DNA of 14,522 nucleotides from DATKQI01 sp035532755 (GTDB lineage: Bacteria; Pseudomonadota; Alphaproteobacteria; Acetobacterales; Acetobacteraceae), in contig DATKQI010000250.1 of the NCBI GenBank assembly GCA_035532755.1, positions 1 through 14,522 of the forward strand, written 5' to 3'. Made by a program: the position numbers and the translations under genes. Numbering within the stretch: position 1 is the first letter of the stretch; each line of letters starts with the position of its first letter. The notes beneath the pieces are model-generated. The model made no database searches. It saw only the letters and a list, made by a program, of their open reading frames with translations, and had not been told where the DNA came from. This document shows, one piece after another, positions 1-7,591 of this stretch.

Positions 1-5
1 ATCTC

Positions 6-194
6 CTATGACTTGGCGGTGTGCCGGGGCTTCCCCTTCTGCCTGGTCGCCGCCATGGAGTGGAGTTCCTTCTCGCTCATCGATTGGTACATCGACTCCG
101 ACGCACCTTTCAACTCACTGACCTTTTTCTTGCCGCGCTTCGCGGAAAGTGCGGCACCGGCCGCCATCTGCTGCGATTTTGACTTGGCTGGCAT
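6..194 (-). CDS. DUF3008 small basic protein
   Basis: A 62-residue protein beginning MPAKSKSQQMAAGAALSAKR and ending in a Lys/Arg-rich tail. The layout (MPAKSK, then QQ.AAG.AL.AKRG, then a SMYxSMSEKEL segment and a KGKP tail) is that of the DUF3008 family, whose members are typically about 60 residues and of unknown function. The reading frame stays open upstream to base 350. However, the ATG at 194 is preceded by a good ribosome binding site (GGAGGT, 5 bases away), and the family begins exactly there, so the longer version is rejected. The protein is hydrophilic, with no signal peptide or membrane segment. It stands alone on the minus strand and is divergent from the TetR gene. Family assignment is fairly sure; function is unknown. 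Confidence 0.85.
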   Translation of the reverse strand: MPAKSKSQQMAAGAALSAKRGKKKVSELKGASESMYQSMSEKELHSMAATRQKGKPRHTAKS

Positions 195-449
195 TCTGGA
201 CCTCCTCAACGGCTTCAGGGATCGCGCACGGGGTGGGCAGCTGCCGCATCGGCCCGGGTTGCAACCGGATGGCAAGATGCAGGTTCGCCGCCATGATTGA
301 GAAGTCATGACCCGCTGTGCCGGTTCCCGCCCCTTCGCGGGCTTGGCCATTTTCCGCGGGGGAGGTCAAAGGAACGCAGCCATACCGAATATCCCCGTTC
401 GCCCATAAGTGGTATCAGAACACCACCTTCCGCAAACTCACCGCAGGTC
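195..449. other. Divergent intergenic region between DUF3008 gene and tetR
   Basis: 255 bases between two divergent starts. It must hold the promoters of both genes, but I could not pick a convincing -35/-10 pair for either. Visible structures are a perfect 10-base palindrome GGTTGCAACC at 257-266, a short stem CCCGC-N6-GCGGG at 326-341 without a T-run, and GTGGT-N8-ACCAC at 409-426, just upstream of the tetR start. None resembles the TTAACC operator at 1176. Open frames here look like shadows. Confidence 0.4.
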
Positions 450-1136
450 ATGGCCATATCCACACCATTCCCATCGTCCCCGTCGTCACCTCGCAAGGCT
501 GCACCTGCGGCGAAGGGCGGGTGGCAGCGTGACCCGGAGGGGATGCGCCAGCGGATTCTGGCGGCCGCGGTGCAGGAATTCTCCCGCAACGGCTATAGCG
601 GCGCGCGAATAGACCGGATCGCCGCCGCGGCCGGGGCGAACAAGCGCATGCTCTACTATCACGTCGGGAACAAGGAGGTCCTGTATCTCACCGTTCTGGA
701 GGGCGCCTACGCGCAAATCCGGGAGGCGGAGCACGCGCTGGAACTGCAAATGCTGGCGCCGCCCGATGCGATCGGGCGCCTTGTGGAATTCACCTGGGCG
801 TACTATCTGGCCCACCCCGAATTCATGGCACTGCTCAATGAGGAGAACCTGCACGCCGCAAGGCATCTGCGGAAATCCGGCCGGGTGAAAACCATGCATT
901 CCCCGTTCGTGCAGATGATCGAGCAGATCCTTCGTCGCGGCGTGGAAAGCGGCGTGTTCCGTCCTGGCGTCGATGCGGTGCAGCTTTACATCTCGATCGC
1001 CGGTCTCGCGTATTTCTACCTTTCGAACCAGGCGACGCTGAGCACGATTTTCGGCCGCGACCTGCTGGCCAAGCCCGCGAAGGCGGCACGCCTTGCGCAT
1101 ATGACCGATCTGGTCCTGGCCGCCCTGCGGCCGTAG
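450..1136 (+). CDS. TetR/AcrR-family repressor, RutR-like
   Basis: A 228-residue DNA-binding regulator. Residues 1-22 are a Ser/Pro/Ala-rich leader. WQRDPEGMRQRILAAA (from about residue 24) opens the TetR helix-turn-helix, which runs to about residue 80 and includes the recognition helix around NKRMLYYHVGNKE. The C-terminal half contains HPEFMALLNEENLHAARHL (from residue 122), a pattern typical of the YcdC/RutR-type ligand domain. The open frame extends back to 297. I chose ATG 450 because it keeps the RDPEG stretch often seen just before helix 1 in such regulators; the ribosome binding site there (GCAGG) is weak. ATG 543 would start right at helix 1 and is less likely. The next gene, 91 bases downstream, has a perfect palindrome in its promoter, so this protein probably represses the 1228-8460 operon until a ligand releases it. 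The ligand is unknown. Confidence 0.85.
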   Translation: MAISTPFPSSPSSPRKAAPAAKGGWQRDPEGMRQRILAAAVQEFSRNGYSGARIDRIAAAAGANKRMLYYHVGNKEVLYLTVLEGAYAQIREAEHALELQMLAPPDAIGRLVEFTWAYYLAHPEFMALLNEENLHAARHLRKSGRVKTMHSPFVQMIEQILRRGVESGVFRPGVDAVQLYISIAGLAYFYLSNQATLSTIFGRDLLAKPAKAARLAHMTDLVLAALRP

Positions 1137-1145
1137 GCGGGTGGC

Positions 1146-1173
1146 TTGACGTGCCGGCGGGGGTGCTGATAGT
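1146..1173 (+). promoter_or_regulatory. Candidate sigma-70 promoter of the transport/catabolism operon
   Basis: TTGACG at 1146-1151 is a near-consensus -35 box. With a 16-base spacer it is followed by GATAGT at 1168-1173 (four of six matches to TATAAT, preceded by T). It lies between the tetR stop at 1136 and the permease start at 1228, and the operator palindrome begins 3 bases after the -10. Its position fits a repressible promoter. It was read by eye only. Confidence 0.55.
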
Positions 1174-1175
1174 TT

Positions 1176-1191
1176 TTAACCAGTGGGTTAA
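1176..1191. promoter_or_regulatory. Probable TetR/RutR-like operator (TTAACC-N4-GGTTAA)
   Basis: The sequence TTAACCAGTGGGTTAA is a perfect 6-4-6 inverted repeat of AT-rich half sites in a GC-rich background. It has the same length and geometry as the E. coli RutR box as I recall it (TTGACCANNTGGTCAA), matching 11 of the 14 defined positions. It sits over the expected transcription start, directly downstream of the -10, where a bound repressor would block initiation. The adjacent regulator has RutR-like C-terminal features. Binding is inferred. Confidence 0.7.
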
Positions 1192-1227
1192 TTTCAACGC
1201 GGCACGCAGTCCGCCCGGAGGAACGGC

Positions 1228-2034
1228 ATGGCCCAGGATCCTGTTGGCCAAAGCTTGCGCAGATCGTTCGCACGCGCCGCCAAACCCCTGTTGTCGCTTC
1301 TGTTCCTGTGTGTGCTGTGGGATCTCACGGTGCGGGTCCTGCAAATCCCGCCCTACCTTGTCCCCAAGCCGGGCGATGTTCTCGTCGCGCTGGTGAAGAA
1401 TTGGCCGACCTTGCTGGCCGCTGCCTGGCCGACCTTTCAGGCAACGATCTACGGCTTCATCATCTCGATTGCATTCGGCATTCCGGTGGCTGTCCTGATC
1501 GTCATCTCCCGCCGGGCGGAGGATTTCGTTTATCCGTTGCTCGTGTTTTCGCAATCGGTCCCCAAAGTCGCGGTTGCACCGTTGTTCGTCGTCTGGTTCG
1601 GCTTCGGCCTCGTGCCGCGCGTCATCTCCGCATTCCTCCTCGCCTTCTTTCCCATCGTCGTCAGCGCCGTTCAGGGCTTCAAGGGTGTCGAGCCGGATAT
1701 GCTCGACATGGCCCGGGCGATGGAGGCAAGCCGGCTGCAGACATTCCGCATGGTCAGCCTTCCGCACGCGCTGCCCTCGATCTTCTCCGGCCTCAAGGTA
1801 TCCGTCACGCTGGCCGTGGTTGGCGCGGTGGTAGGGGAATTCGTCGGCGCCAATGCCGGGCTTGGTGTCGTGCTGCAGCGGGCCATCGGCAATTTCGAAC
1901 TTCCCACCATGTTCGCAGCACTTTTCCTTCTGGCGTTGATGGGCGTCGTCCTGTTCTGGCTGGTGGAGCTGGCGGAGCGGCTGTCGATTCCATGGCACGC
2001 GGCGCGGCACGAGGCCATGCTGGCGACCGCCTGA
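1228..2034 (+). CDS. ABC transporter permease, NitT/TauT (SsuC-like) type
   Basis: A 268-residue inner-membrane permease of the BPD_transp_1 family. It has about six hydrophobic segments. The first, LLSLLFLCVLWDL, lies near residues 21-33, followed by the family motif PPYLVPKPGDV and later helices such as GFIISIAFGIPVAVLIVI. The EAA loop that contacts the ATPase begins at E166 (EASRL...FRMVSLPHALPSIFSGLK), as in SsuC, TauC and related proteins. GGAGG seven bases before the ATG sets the start. It is the first gene after the TetR gene and the operator, and 41 bases before the binding-protein gene. It forms the membrane channel for the solute recognised by the next gene product; the family does not reveal the substrate. 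Confidence 0.93.
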   Translation: MAQDPVGQSLRRSFARAAKPLLSLLFLCVLWDLTVRVLQIPPYLVPKPGDVLVALVKNWPTLLAAAWPTFQATIYGFIISIAFGIPVAVLIVISRRAEDFVYPLLVFSQSVPKVAVAPLFVVWFGFGLVPRVISAFLLAFFPIVVSAVQGFKGVEPDMLDMARAMEASRLQTFRMVSLPHALPSIFSGLKVSVTLAVVGAVVGEFVGANAGLGVVLQRAIGNFELPTMFAALFLLALMGVVLFWLVELAERLSIPWHAARHEAMLATA

Positions 2035-2075
2035 ACACATTCACAGCCGCGCAACAAAAACGGGAGATATTCAAG

Positions 2076-3053
2076 ATGTCCAGGTCGATCGTCCTTGCCG
2101 TTCTGTCATTGCTTGCCGCAAGCCCGGCCTTCGCGGCCGACAAAGTGACCCTGATGCTGAACTGGTATGTGTATGGCGAGCACGCACCGTTCTTTCTCGG
2201 CAAGCAGCTCGGATTCTACAAGAAGGAAGGGATCGATCTGCGGATCGAGGAGGGGCGGGGCTCCGCCATCACCACCCAGGCGGTCGCCGCCGGCACCGCC
2301 GATTTCGGTTATGTCGATATACCGACGATGATCAAGGCAGCCTCGATGGGCGCGCCTGTAATCGCCATAGGCGTCGCGTTGCAGACGAGCCCGATGGCCG
2401 CCATGGGGTTCGCCAGCAAGAACATCCGCACCCCGGCCGATATCAAAGGCAAGATCGTGGCAGTGTCGCCGGGGGATTCCATGTCCCAGATCTGGCCGCT
2501 GTTTCTCAAGAAGGTCGGCTTGCGGCAGAGCGCGTTCAAAACGGTATCCGGCAACGCAACGACGAAGCTGGATGCCGTGATCAATGGGCGTGCCGATCTC
2601 CTGCTGGGCTACGTGATGGACCAGAGCATGCGGATCAAGGATGCGACGGGGAAAAGCGTCTATCCCATCAAGTTCGCGGATTACGGAATCAACCTCGTCA
2701 GCTCCGGCGTGATCGCCCGGAAGGCCTTCCTCAAAAAGCATCCCGGTCTCGCGCGCCGCTTTCTTGCCGCGACGGTGATGTCGATCAAGGCGGCCGTGAA
2801 GTCACCGGCGGCCGCGGCCGATGCCATCCTGAAAGCCATGCCCAAGGCCGGCCATCGCGCCACGCTGCGCGAGGGCTTCAAGCTCACCATCCCGCTCTAC
2901 AAGGCGCCGGGCGCGAAGAAGCTCACGCCCCTGCGCGTCTCCGCCAGCACGATGGATGACAGTGTGAAGCTGCTCGTCAAATCCGGTTTCATGGGTGCCG
3001 CGGCGGGGAAGAATCCGCACGCCTATTACACAAACGCCTACCTGCCGAAGTAG
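2076..3053 (+). CDS. ABC transporter substrate-binding protein, NMT1/THI5-like
   Basis: A 325-residue periplasmic binding protein. Residues 1-20 (MSRSIVLAVLSLLAASPAFA) are a clear Sec signal peptide with an AFA cleavage site; there is no lipobox. The mature start, VTLMLNWYVYGEHAPFFLGKQLGFYKKEGIDL, and the following QAVAAGTADFGYVDIPTMIKA are hallmarks of the NMT1/THI5-like fold (PF09084), which binds small solutes such as pyrimidine precursors, alkanesulfonates, nitrate or hydantoin-like compounds. The long open frame continues upstream inside the permease gene, but ATG 2076 is the start: it begins the signal peptide and follows GGGAG by nine bases. It belongs to the permease before it and the ATPase after it. 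The ligand cannot be read from sequence, but this class is unusual next to sugar-type enzymes. Confidence 0.93.
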   Translation: MSRSIVLAVLSLLAASPAFAADKVTLMLNWYVYGEHAPFFLGKQLGFYKKEGIDLRIEEGRGSAITTQAVAAGTADFGYVDIPTMIKAASMGAPVIAIGVALQTSPMAAMGFASKNIRTPADIKGKIVAVSPGDSMSQIWPLFLKKVGLRQSAFKTVSGNATTKLDAVINGRADLLLGYVMDQSMRIKDATGKSVYPIKFADYGINLVSSGVIARKAFLKKHPGLARRFLAATVMSIKAAVKSPAAAADAILKAMPKAGHRATLREGFKLTIPLYKAPGAKKLTPLRVSASTMDDSVKLLVKSGFMGAAAGKNPHAYYTNAYLPK

Positions 3054-3071
3054 CGGATCTTCGTATTGACC

Positions 3072-3884
3072 ATGGGCGCATCGCCGGCTCTCCGCCTCGT
3101 CACGGCCAGCGCCGCGTCACCGTTGATCGCGATCAGCGGTGTCTCCAAAACCTATCGCACGCGCGGCGGGATCGTCCCGTCGCTGCGCCCATTGGATTTC
3201 ACGATTGGCGAGGGCGAATTCTTCGTCGTCGTGGGCCCGTCCGGCTGCGGAAAATCCACGCTGCTGAAGATGATCGCGGGGCTGCTGCCGCCATCCGAAG
3301 GAACGATCACGGTGCAGGGCCGCCCCATCACCGGCCCGCATCGCGATGTCGGCGTCGTCTTCCAAAGCCCGCTGCTGCTTCCGTGGCGAACGGTTCTGCG
3401 CAACGTGACGATGCCGGCGGAAGTCAAGCGCCTGCCCCACGGTCCGGCGATCACGCGCGCCCGGGAACTGCTGCGGATGGTGGGGCTGGAAGGATTCGAA
3501 TCCAAGCTTCCGTTCCAGCTTTCCGGCGGCATGCAGCAACGCGCGGCGATCTGCCGCGCTTTGGTCCACGATCCGAGAATCATCCTGATGGACGAACCGT
3601 TCGGTGCGCTGGATGCGATGACGCGGGAACACATGAACCTGGAATTGCAGCGCATTCAGCGCACAACGGGGAAAACGGTCGTGCTGATCACCCATTCCAT
3701 CCCCGAAGCCGTGTTTCTCGGTGACCGGGTTCTGGTGATGTCGGAGCGCCCGGGCGGAATCGCGGCGATCTACGATGTCAACCTGCCGCGGCCGCGCACG
3801 CCCGATACGATGGGCGATCCCGTATTCCTGGAAACCGCCCGCAAGATCCGCGCGCATTTCCAGACGCAAACCACGCTCGACTGA
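3072..3884 (+). CDS. ABC transporter ATP-binding protein, SsuB/TauB type
   Basis: A 270-residue cytoplasmic ATPase that powers the transporter above. All motifs are intact: Walker A GPSGCGKST (residues 55-63), Q-loop Q98 in FQSPLLLPW, signature LSGGMQQR (150-157), Walker B ILMDEP with D174 and E175, and the switch histidine H208 in ITHSIPEAV. The FQ...LLPW pattern and the THSIPEAVFLGDRV segment are typical of nitrate/sulfonate/taurine-class ATPases. The gene begins 18 bases after the binding-protein stop. ATG 3072 is taken as the start. TTG 3066, two codons upstream and better spaced from GGAT at 3056, is an alternative that changes little. It ends 7 bases before the enolase-superfamily gene. 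Confidence 0.93.
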   Translation: MGASPALRLVTASAASPLIAISGVSKTYRTRGGIVPSLRPLDFTIGEGEFFVVVGPSGCGKSTLLKMIAGLLPPSEGTITVQGRPITGPHRDVGVVFQSPLLLPWRTVLRNVTMPAEVKRLPHGPAITRARELLRMVGLEGFESKLPFQLSGGMQQRAAICRALVHDPRIILMDEPFGALDAMTREHMNLELQRIQRTTGKTVVLITHSIPEAVFLGDRVLVMSERPGGIAAIYDVNLPRPRTPDTMGDPVFLETARKIRAHFQTQTTLD

Positions 3885-3891
3885 CTTCCCT

Positions 3892-5271
3892 GTGGCTCCC
3901 CTCCTACGCATCCGCAGGCTTGATCTGCATGAGCGCCCGGTTCCGTTCGCACGGCCGTTCCGCTTCGGTGTGGTTTCGGTCGATCAGGCCAGCCTCGCCA
4001 TGGTCCGGGTTGAAATCGAGCTGGCGGATGGCCACCGCGCTCATGGCGGCGGTGCCGAGCTGATGGCGCCGAAATGGTTCAACAAGGATCCCGCATTGTC
4101 GAGTGCGGCAACCGTGGATCAGCTGCGCGCCGCATTGCACGCCGCACGCAACCTGTATCTCGATGGCGGATCAGACACCGCTTTCGGCCTGCACGCGGAA
4201 CGCCTTGCCGCCGTCACTGCCGCCTGTGCATCCCTTCCTGCCCTGGCCGCAGCCTTCGGCCCCGCACTGATCGACAAAGCTGTCGTCGATGCACTCGCAC
4301 GCGCACTCGGCATATCGGTCTTCGCCCTGCTCCGCGAAAACGCGATCGGGCTCGATGCGCGGCTGACCCCGGACATCGCCGCGCCCGCGATCACCCGGTT
4401 TCTCGAAAGCCGCCAACCCTCGATGCAGGTTGCCGTGCGCCATACCGTCGGCCTGCTGGATGATCCCGCCTCGCTCGCGGGCGAACTTGGCGCAACCGGG
4501 TGCCGGTATCTCAAATTGAAACTGTGCGGAGAGCCGCAAGCGGACAGGCTGCGTCTCGGCGCCCTTGCGCAAGCCCTTCAATCCACCATGCCGATCAGCG
4601 GCATCACGCTCGATGCGAACGAACAATATCCGGATGCCATGGCGTTGCAGGCGCTGGTCACCGCCGTCGGGGCGGACCCCGCTCTGCGCTTCATTGCCGA
4701 CAGGCTGCTCTATATCGAACAGCCCCTGCCGCGGGAAATCACCCGCTCCCAGCCGCTCGGCGCCCTCGGCCGGCATGTGCCCGTCGTGATCGACGAGGCG
4801 GATGATTGCTATGGCGCCTTCCCGGCCGCCCTGGCGCAGGGCTACCGCGGCTGTTCGAGCAAATCGTGCAAGGGCATCTACAAATCGCTCCTGAACGGCG
4901 CGCGCTGCGCCGCCCTGTCCGCGCTCGGCACGGCTTGCATGATGACGGCGGAAGATCTCACCTGCATCGCAGGTCTGCCCGTGCAGCAGGATACGGCGCT
5001 GGTGGCGTTCCACGGCATCGCTCACGCCGAGCGCAACGGCCATCATTACGCTCCCGGCTTTCCGGGTGCGCCGGCGGCGGAAGCGGCCCGCTTCCTGGCC
5101 GCGCATCCGGATCTCTACATGCCCGGCGCCGATGGTCCGGTCCTGCGCATCGCGGACGGGATGCTCGCCACCGGCTCGCTTCACGTCCCCGGCTTCGCAT
5201 CCGGCGCAATGCCCGATTGGCGCACGCTTGCGCCCCTTGCCACCCCCCAGCCTCCGGAGTCTCGCTTATGA
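3892..5271 (+). CDS. Enolase-superfamily enzyme (MR/MLE-like), unknown substrate
   Basis: A 459-residue protein with the two-domain layout of the mandelate racemase/muconate lactonizing group: an N-terminal capping domain (about residues 1-130) and a barrel. Catalytic features are visible: K208-x-K210 (YLKLKLCGE), metal ligands D241 (DANEQY), E276 (YIEQPL) and D301 (VIDEADD), and lysines K324 and K327 in SSKSCKGIYKS at the position of the opposite-face base. A KxK pair plus a Lys across the barrel is the MLE/dipeptide-epimerase pattern. Such enzymes abstract a proton alpha to a carboxylate, causing epimerisation, elimination or cycloisomerisation. The start is GTG 3892, 7 bases after the ATPase stop; an upstream in-frame ATG at 3775 would overlap the ATPase by 110 bases and is rejected. 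There is no good ribosome binding site, suggesting translational coupling. The stop overlaps the next start (ATGA). It is longer than usual (about 360-400 residues). Confidence 0.85.
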   Translation: MAPLLRIRRLDLHERPVPFARPFRFGVVSVDQASLAMVRVEIELADGHRAHGGGAELMAPKWFNKDPALSSAATVDQLRAALHAARNLYLDGGSDTAFGLHAERLAAVTAACASLPALAAAFGPALIDKAVVDALARALGISVFALLRENAIGLDARLTPDIAAPAITRFLESRQPSMQVAVRHTVGLLDDPASLAGELGATGCRYLKLKLCGEPQADRLRLGALAQALQSTMPISGITLDANEQYPDAMALQALVTAVGADPALRFIADRLLYIEQPLPREITRSQPLGALGRHVPVVIDEADDCYGAFPAALAQGYRGCSSKSCKGIYKSLLNGARCAALSALGTACMMTAEDLTCIAGLPVQQDTALVAFHGIAHAERNGHHYAPGFPGAPAAEAARFLAAHPDLYMPGADGPVLRIADGMLATGSLHVPGFASGAMPDWRTLAPLATPQPPESRL

Positions 5272-6419
5272 CCGTCCGCCGCGTCGGCCTCATCATGCAC
5301 GGTGTCACCGGCCGCATGGGCACAAACCAGCACCTCGTTCGCTCGATCGCGGCAATCCGCAGGGACGGCGGCGTGCTTTTGTCCGATGGCACCCGCCTGA
5401 TGCCGGACCCGATCCTCATCGGGCGCGACCAGCGGAAGCTCGAAGCCCTCGCGCGCGAAACCGGCGTCGAACGCTGGAGCACGGACCTGGAGGCCGCGCT
5501 GCGCGACCCGCGGGAGGAGATCTTCTTCGATGCCGCCACCACGCAGATGCGGCCGGACCTGCTCGCGCGGGCGATCGAAGCCGGCAAGCACATCTATTGC
5601 GAGAAGCCGATCGCAACGACGCTGGCCGAGGCGCTGCGGGTCTGCCGCCTCGCGAACGAGAAAGGCGTCAAGACCGGCACGGTGCAGGACAAGCTGTTCC
5701 TTCCCGGCCTGATGAAGCTCGCCATGCTGCGCGAATCGGGCTTTTTCGGCCGCATGTTCTCGGTCCGCGGCGATTTCGGCTACTGGGTGTTCGAGGGCGA
5801 TTGGCAGGCCGCGCAACGCCCGTCATGGAACTACCGCGCGGAGGATGGCGGCGGCATCATCCTCGATATGCTCTGCCATTGGCGCTACGTGCTGGATAAC
5901 GTGTTCGGCGCGGTGAAATCCGTCTCCTGCCTCGGCGCCACCCATATCCCGCAACGCGCCGACGAAAGCGGAAAGCCTTACGACGCGACAGCCGACGATG
6001 CCGCCTATGCTACGTTCCAGCTTGAAGGCGGGGTCATCGCGCAGATCAACTCGTCCTGGTGCACGCGCGTCTATCGCGATGATCTCGTCACCTTCCAGGT
6101 GGACGGCACGCACGGCTCCGCCACGGCCGGGCTGTGGGATTGCCGCATCCAGCCGCGCGCCGCCACGCCGCGCCCGACCTGGAATCCGGATGAGCGGCGC
6201 AGCACGGATTTCCGGGCCGGCTGGCAAGCGATGCCGGACAACCAGGACTACGGCAACGGCTTCAGGGCGCAGTGGGAGCTGTTTCTGCGCCACGTCGCCG
6301 AGAATGCCCCTTATCGCCACACGCTGGTGGAAGGGGCGAAAGGCGTCCAGCTCGCCGAACTGGCCATGCAGAGCTGGCACGAACGCCGCTGGATCGATAT
6401 TCCCGGCCTGCCGCTCTGA
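5268..6419 (+). CDS. Gfo/Idh/MocA-family NAD(P)-dependent oxidoreductase
   Basis: A 383-residue dehydrogenase. The N-terminal Rossmann motif is GVTGRMGTNQH (from about residue 12), followed by the family hallmark E112-K113-P114 in HIYCEKPIATT and a C-terminal alpha/beta domain. D200 and H204 in GGGIILDMLCHWRYVLD match the D-x-x-x-H catalytic pair of inositol and sugar dehydrogenases. Members oxidise or reduce a hydroxyl or keto group of a polyol, sugar or cyclitol using NAD(P). ATG 5268 overlaps the enolase-superfamily stop (ATGA), with GGAG at about ten bases upstream, so the two are translationally coupled. The open frame further upstream, antiparallel to nothing and inside the previous gene, is a shadow. 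The GxTGRMG loop resembles that of dihydrodipicolinate reductase (DapB), but the EKP motif and length place it in Gfo/Idh/MocA. Substrate unknown. Confidence 0.9.
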   Translation: MTVRRVGLIMHGVTGRMGTNQHLVRSIAAIRRDGGVLLSDGTRLMPDPILIGRDQRKLEALARETGVERWSTDLEAALRDPREEIFFDAATTQMRPDLLARAIEAGKHIYCEKPIATTLAEALRVCRLANEKGVKTGTVQDKLFLPGLMKLAMLRESGFFGRMFSVRGDFGYWVFEGDWQAAQRPSWNYRAEDGGGIILDMLCHWRYVLDNVFGAVKSVSCLGATHIPQRADESGKPYDATADDAAYATFQLEGGVIAQINSSWCTRVYRDDLVTFQVDGTHGSATAGLWDCRIQPRAATPRPTWNPDERRSTDFRAGWQAMPDNQDYGNGFRAQWELFLRHVAENAPYRHTLVEGAKGVQLAELAMQSWHERRWIDIPGLPL

Positions 6420-6424
6420 CAGCC

Positions 6425-7591
6425 ATGTCCCTCACGCTCCAACTGCCCACGCAAGACCGGCGCCTGGCCGCCTTCACTCTTTCGGCGGCACCCGTGCGGC
6501 CGCATCGGGCCTGCGCACCATTCAACCGCATCGCGCTGGCGGCCGCACATGTCGTCGCCGATCCCCTGGCCGATGCCGATCCCTGGATCGATCCGGCGAT
6601 CGACTGGGATCGCACCATCGCCTACCGCCATCATCTGTGGGATCTCGGCTTCGGCGTGGCAGAGGCGATGGATACGGCCCAGCGCGGCATGGGCCTCGGC
6701 TGGAACACCTCGCTCGAACTCATCCGCCGCTCGGTCGCCGCGGCAGCTTCACGCGGTGCGGTCGTGTTCTCCGGCGCGGGAACGGACCATCTCGCGGCGG
6801 ATCGGGCATGGGCGCTGGAAGATGTCATCCATGCCTACACCGAACAGATCGCCGCGATCGAGGCCGCGGGCGGGCGGATCATCCTGATGGCCTCCCGCGC
6901 CCTGGCGCGCGCGGCCCGATCGGCGGAAGACTATCTCGCCGTTTACGACAGGGTTCTCTCGCAGGTGGTCCGGCCCGTCATCATCCACTGGCTCGGCGCG
7001 ATGTTCGATCCGGCGCTCGCCGGCTATTGGGGCAGCGCGGATGCCGATCGGGCGATGGAAACGGCGCTCGCCGCCATCGCCGCCCATCCCGGCAAGGTGG
7101 ACGGCATCAAGATCTCCCTTCTCGACAAGGAGAAGGAGATCGCGATGCGCCGGCGGCTGCCCCCCGGCGTGCGGATGTACACGGGGGATGATTTCAATTA
7201 CGCGGAACTGATCGCCGGCGACGGCACGCACCACTCGGATGCCCTGCTCGGCATTTTCGATGCGATCGCCCCGGCCGCCGCTGCGGCGCTGGCGGCACTC
7301 GCGGCCGGAGATGCAGGCCGGTTCCACGGCCTCCTCGCACCCACGGTGCCGCTGTCCCGCCACATCTTCCGCGCTCCCACGCGGTTCTACAAAACCGGGA
7401 TCGTGTTCATGGCCTATGTGAACGGGTTCCAGGATCACTTCACCATGGTCGGCGGCCAGGAGAGCGCACGCTCCTTGCTCCATCTCGCCGAACTCTTCCG
7501 CCTCGCGGATGCCGCCGGCCTGCTGCGCGATCCGGCGCTGGCGGTCGCGCGCATGCGCGCGATACTTGCCACACGCGGTGTCGCGGCCTGA
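6425..7591 (+). CDS. DUF993 protein, DapA-like aldolase/lyase fold
   Basis: A 388-residue protein that I recognise as DUF993 (PF06187), a relative of dihydrodipicolinate synthase and N-acetylneuraminate lyase. Visible features are PFNRIALAAAHVVADP near the N terminus, the IDWDRTIAYRHHLWDLGFGVAEAMDTAQRGMGL block, and K229 in VDGIKISLLDKEKE, the likely Schiff-base lysine by comparison with DapA-type enzymes. These enzymes join or split 2-keto acids with aldehydes; DUF993 itself has no assigned reaction that I know of. ATG 6425 lies 5 bases after the dehydrogenase stop; the open frame back to 6272 is not used. The stop TGA shares one base with the ATG of the next gene. Its place among a dehydrogenase, an enolase-superfamily enzyme and an epimerase suggests a C-C bond cleavage step. 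Confidence 0.88.
   Translation: MSLTLQLPTQDRRLAAFTLSAAPVRPHRACAPFNRIALAAAHVVADPLADADPWIDPAIDWDRTIAYRHHLWDLGFGVAEAMDTAQRGMGLGWNTSLELIRRSVAAAASRGAVVFSGAGTDHLAADRAWALEDVIHAYTEQIAAIEAAGGRIILMASRALARAARSAEDYLAVYDRVLSQVVRPVIIHWLGAMFDPALAGYWGSADADRAMETALAAIAAHPGKVDGIKISLLDKEKEIAMRRRLPPGVRMYTGDDFNYAELIAGDGTHHSDALLGIFDAIAPAAAAALAALAAGDAGRFHGLLAPTVPLSRHIFRAPTRFYKTGIVFMAYVNGFQDHFTMVGGQESARSLLHLAELFRLADAAGLLRDPALAVARMRAILATRGVAA

Noticed and set aside
326..341. Inverted repeat CCCGC-N6-GCGGG as a terminator
   Set aside because: No T-run follows on either strand, and no gene ends nearby for it to terminate.
364..369. GGTCAA as a RutR-type half site near tetR
   Set aside because: The matching TTGACC half is absent at the right distance, so autoregulation there cannot be supported.
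835..2040. A 401-codon minus-strand frame across the TetR and permease genes
   Set aside because: Composition is typical of an antisense shadow (Arg, Gly, Asp, His rich), with no recognisable family; both plus-strand genes are certain.
1308..2075. Open frame upstream of the binding-protein start inside the permease gene
   Set aside because: It is out of frame with the permease. The signal peptide and ribosome site at 2076 set the true start.
3775..3891. ATG 3775 as start of the enolase-superfamily gene
   Set aside because: It would overlap the ATPase gene by 110 bases, and the added residues are Arg/Pro-rich without family resemblance.
4171..5184. A 337-codon minus-strand frame antisense to the enolase-superfamily gene
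   Set aside because: No family features; the plus-strand gene has all catalytic motifs.
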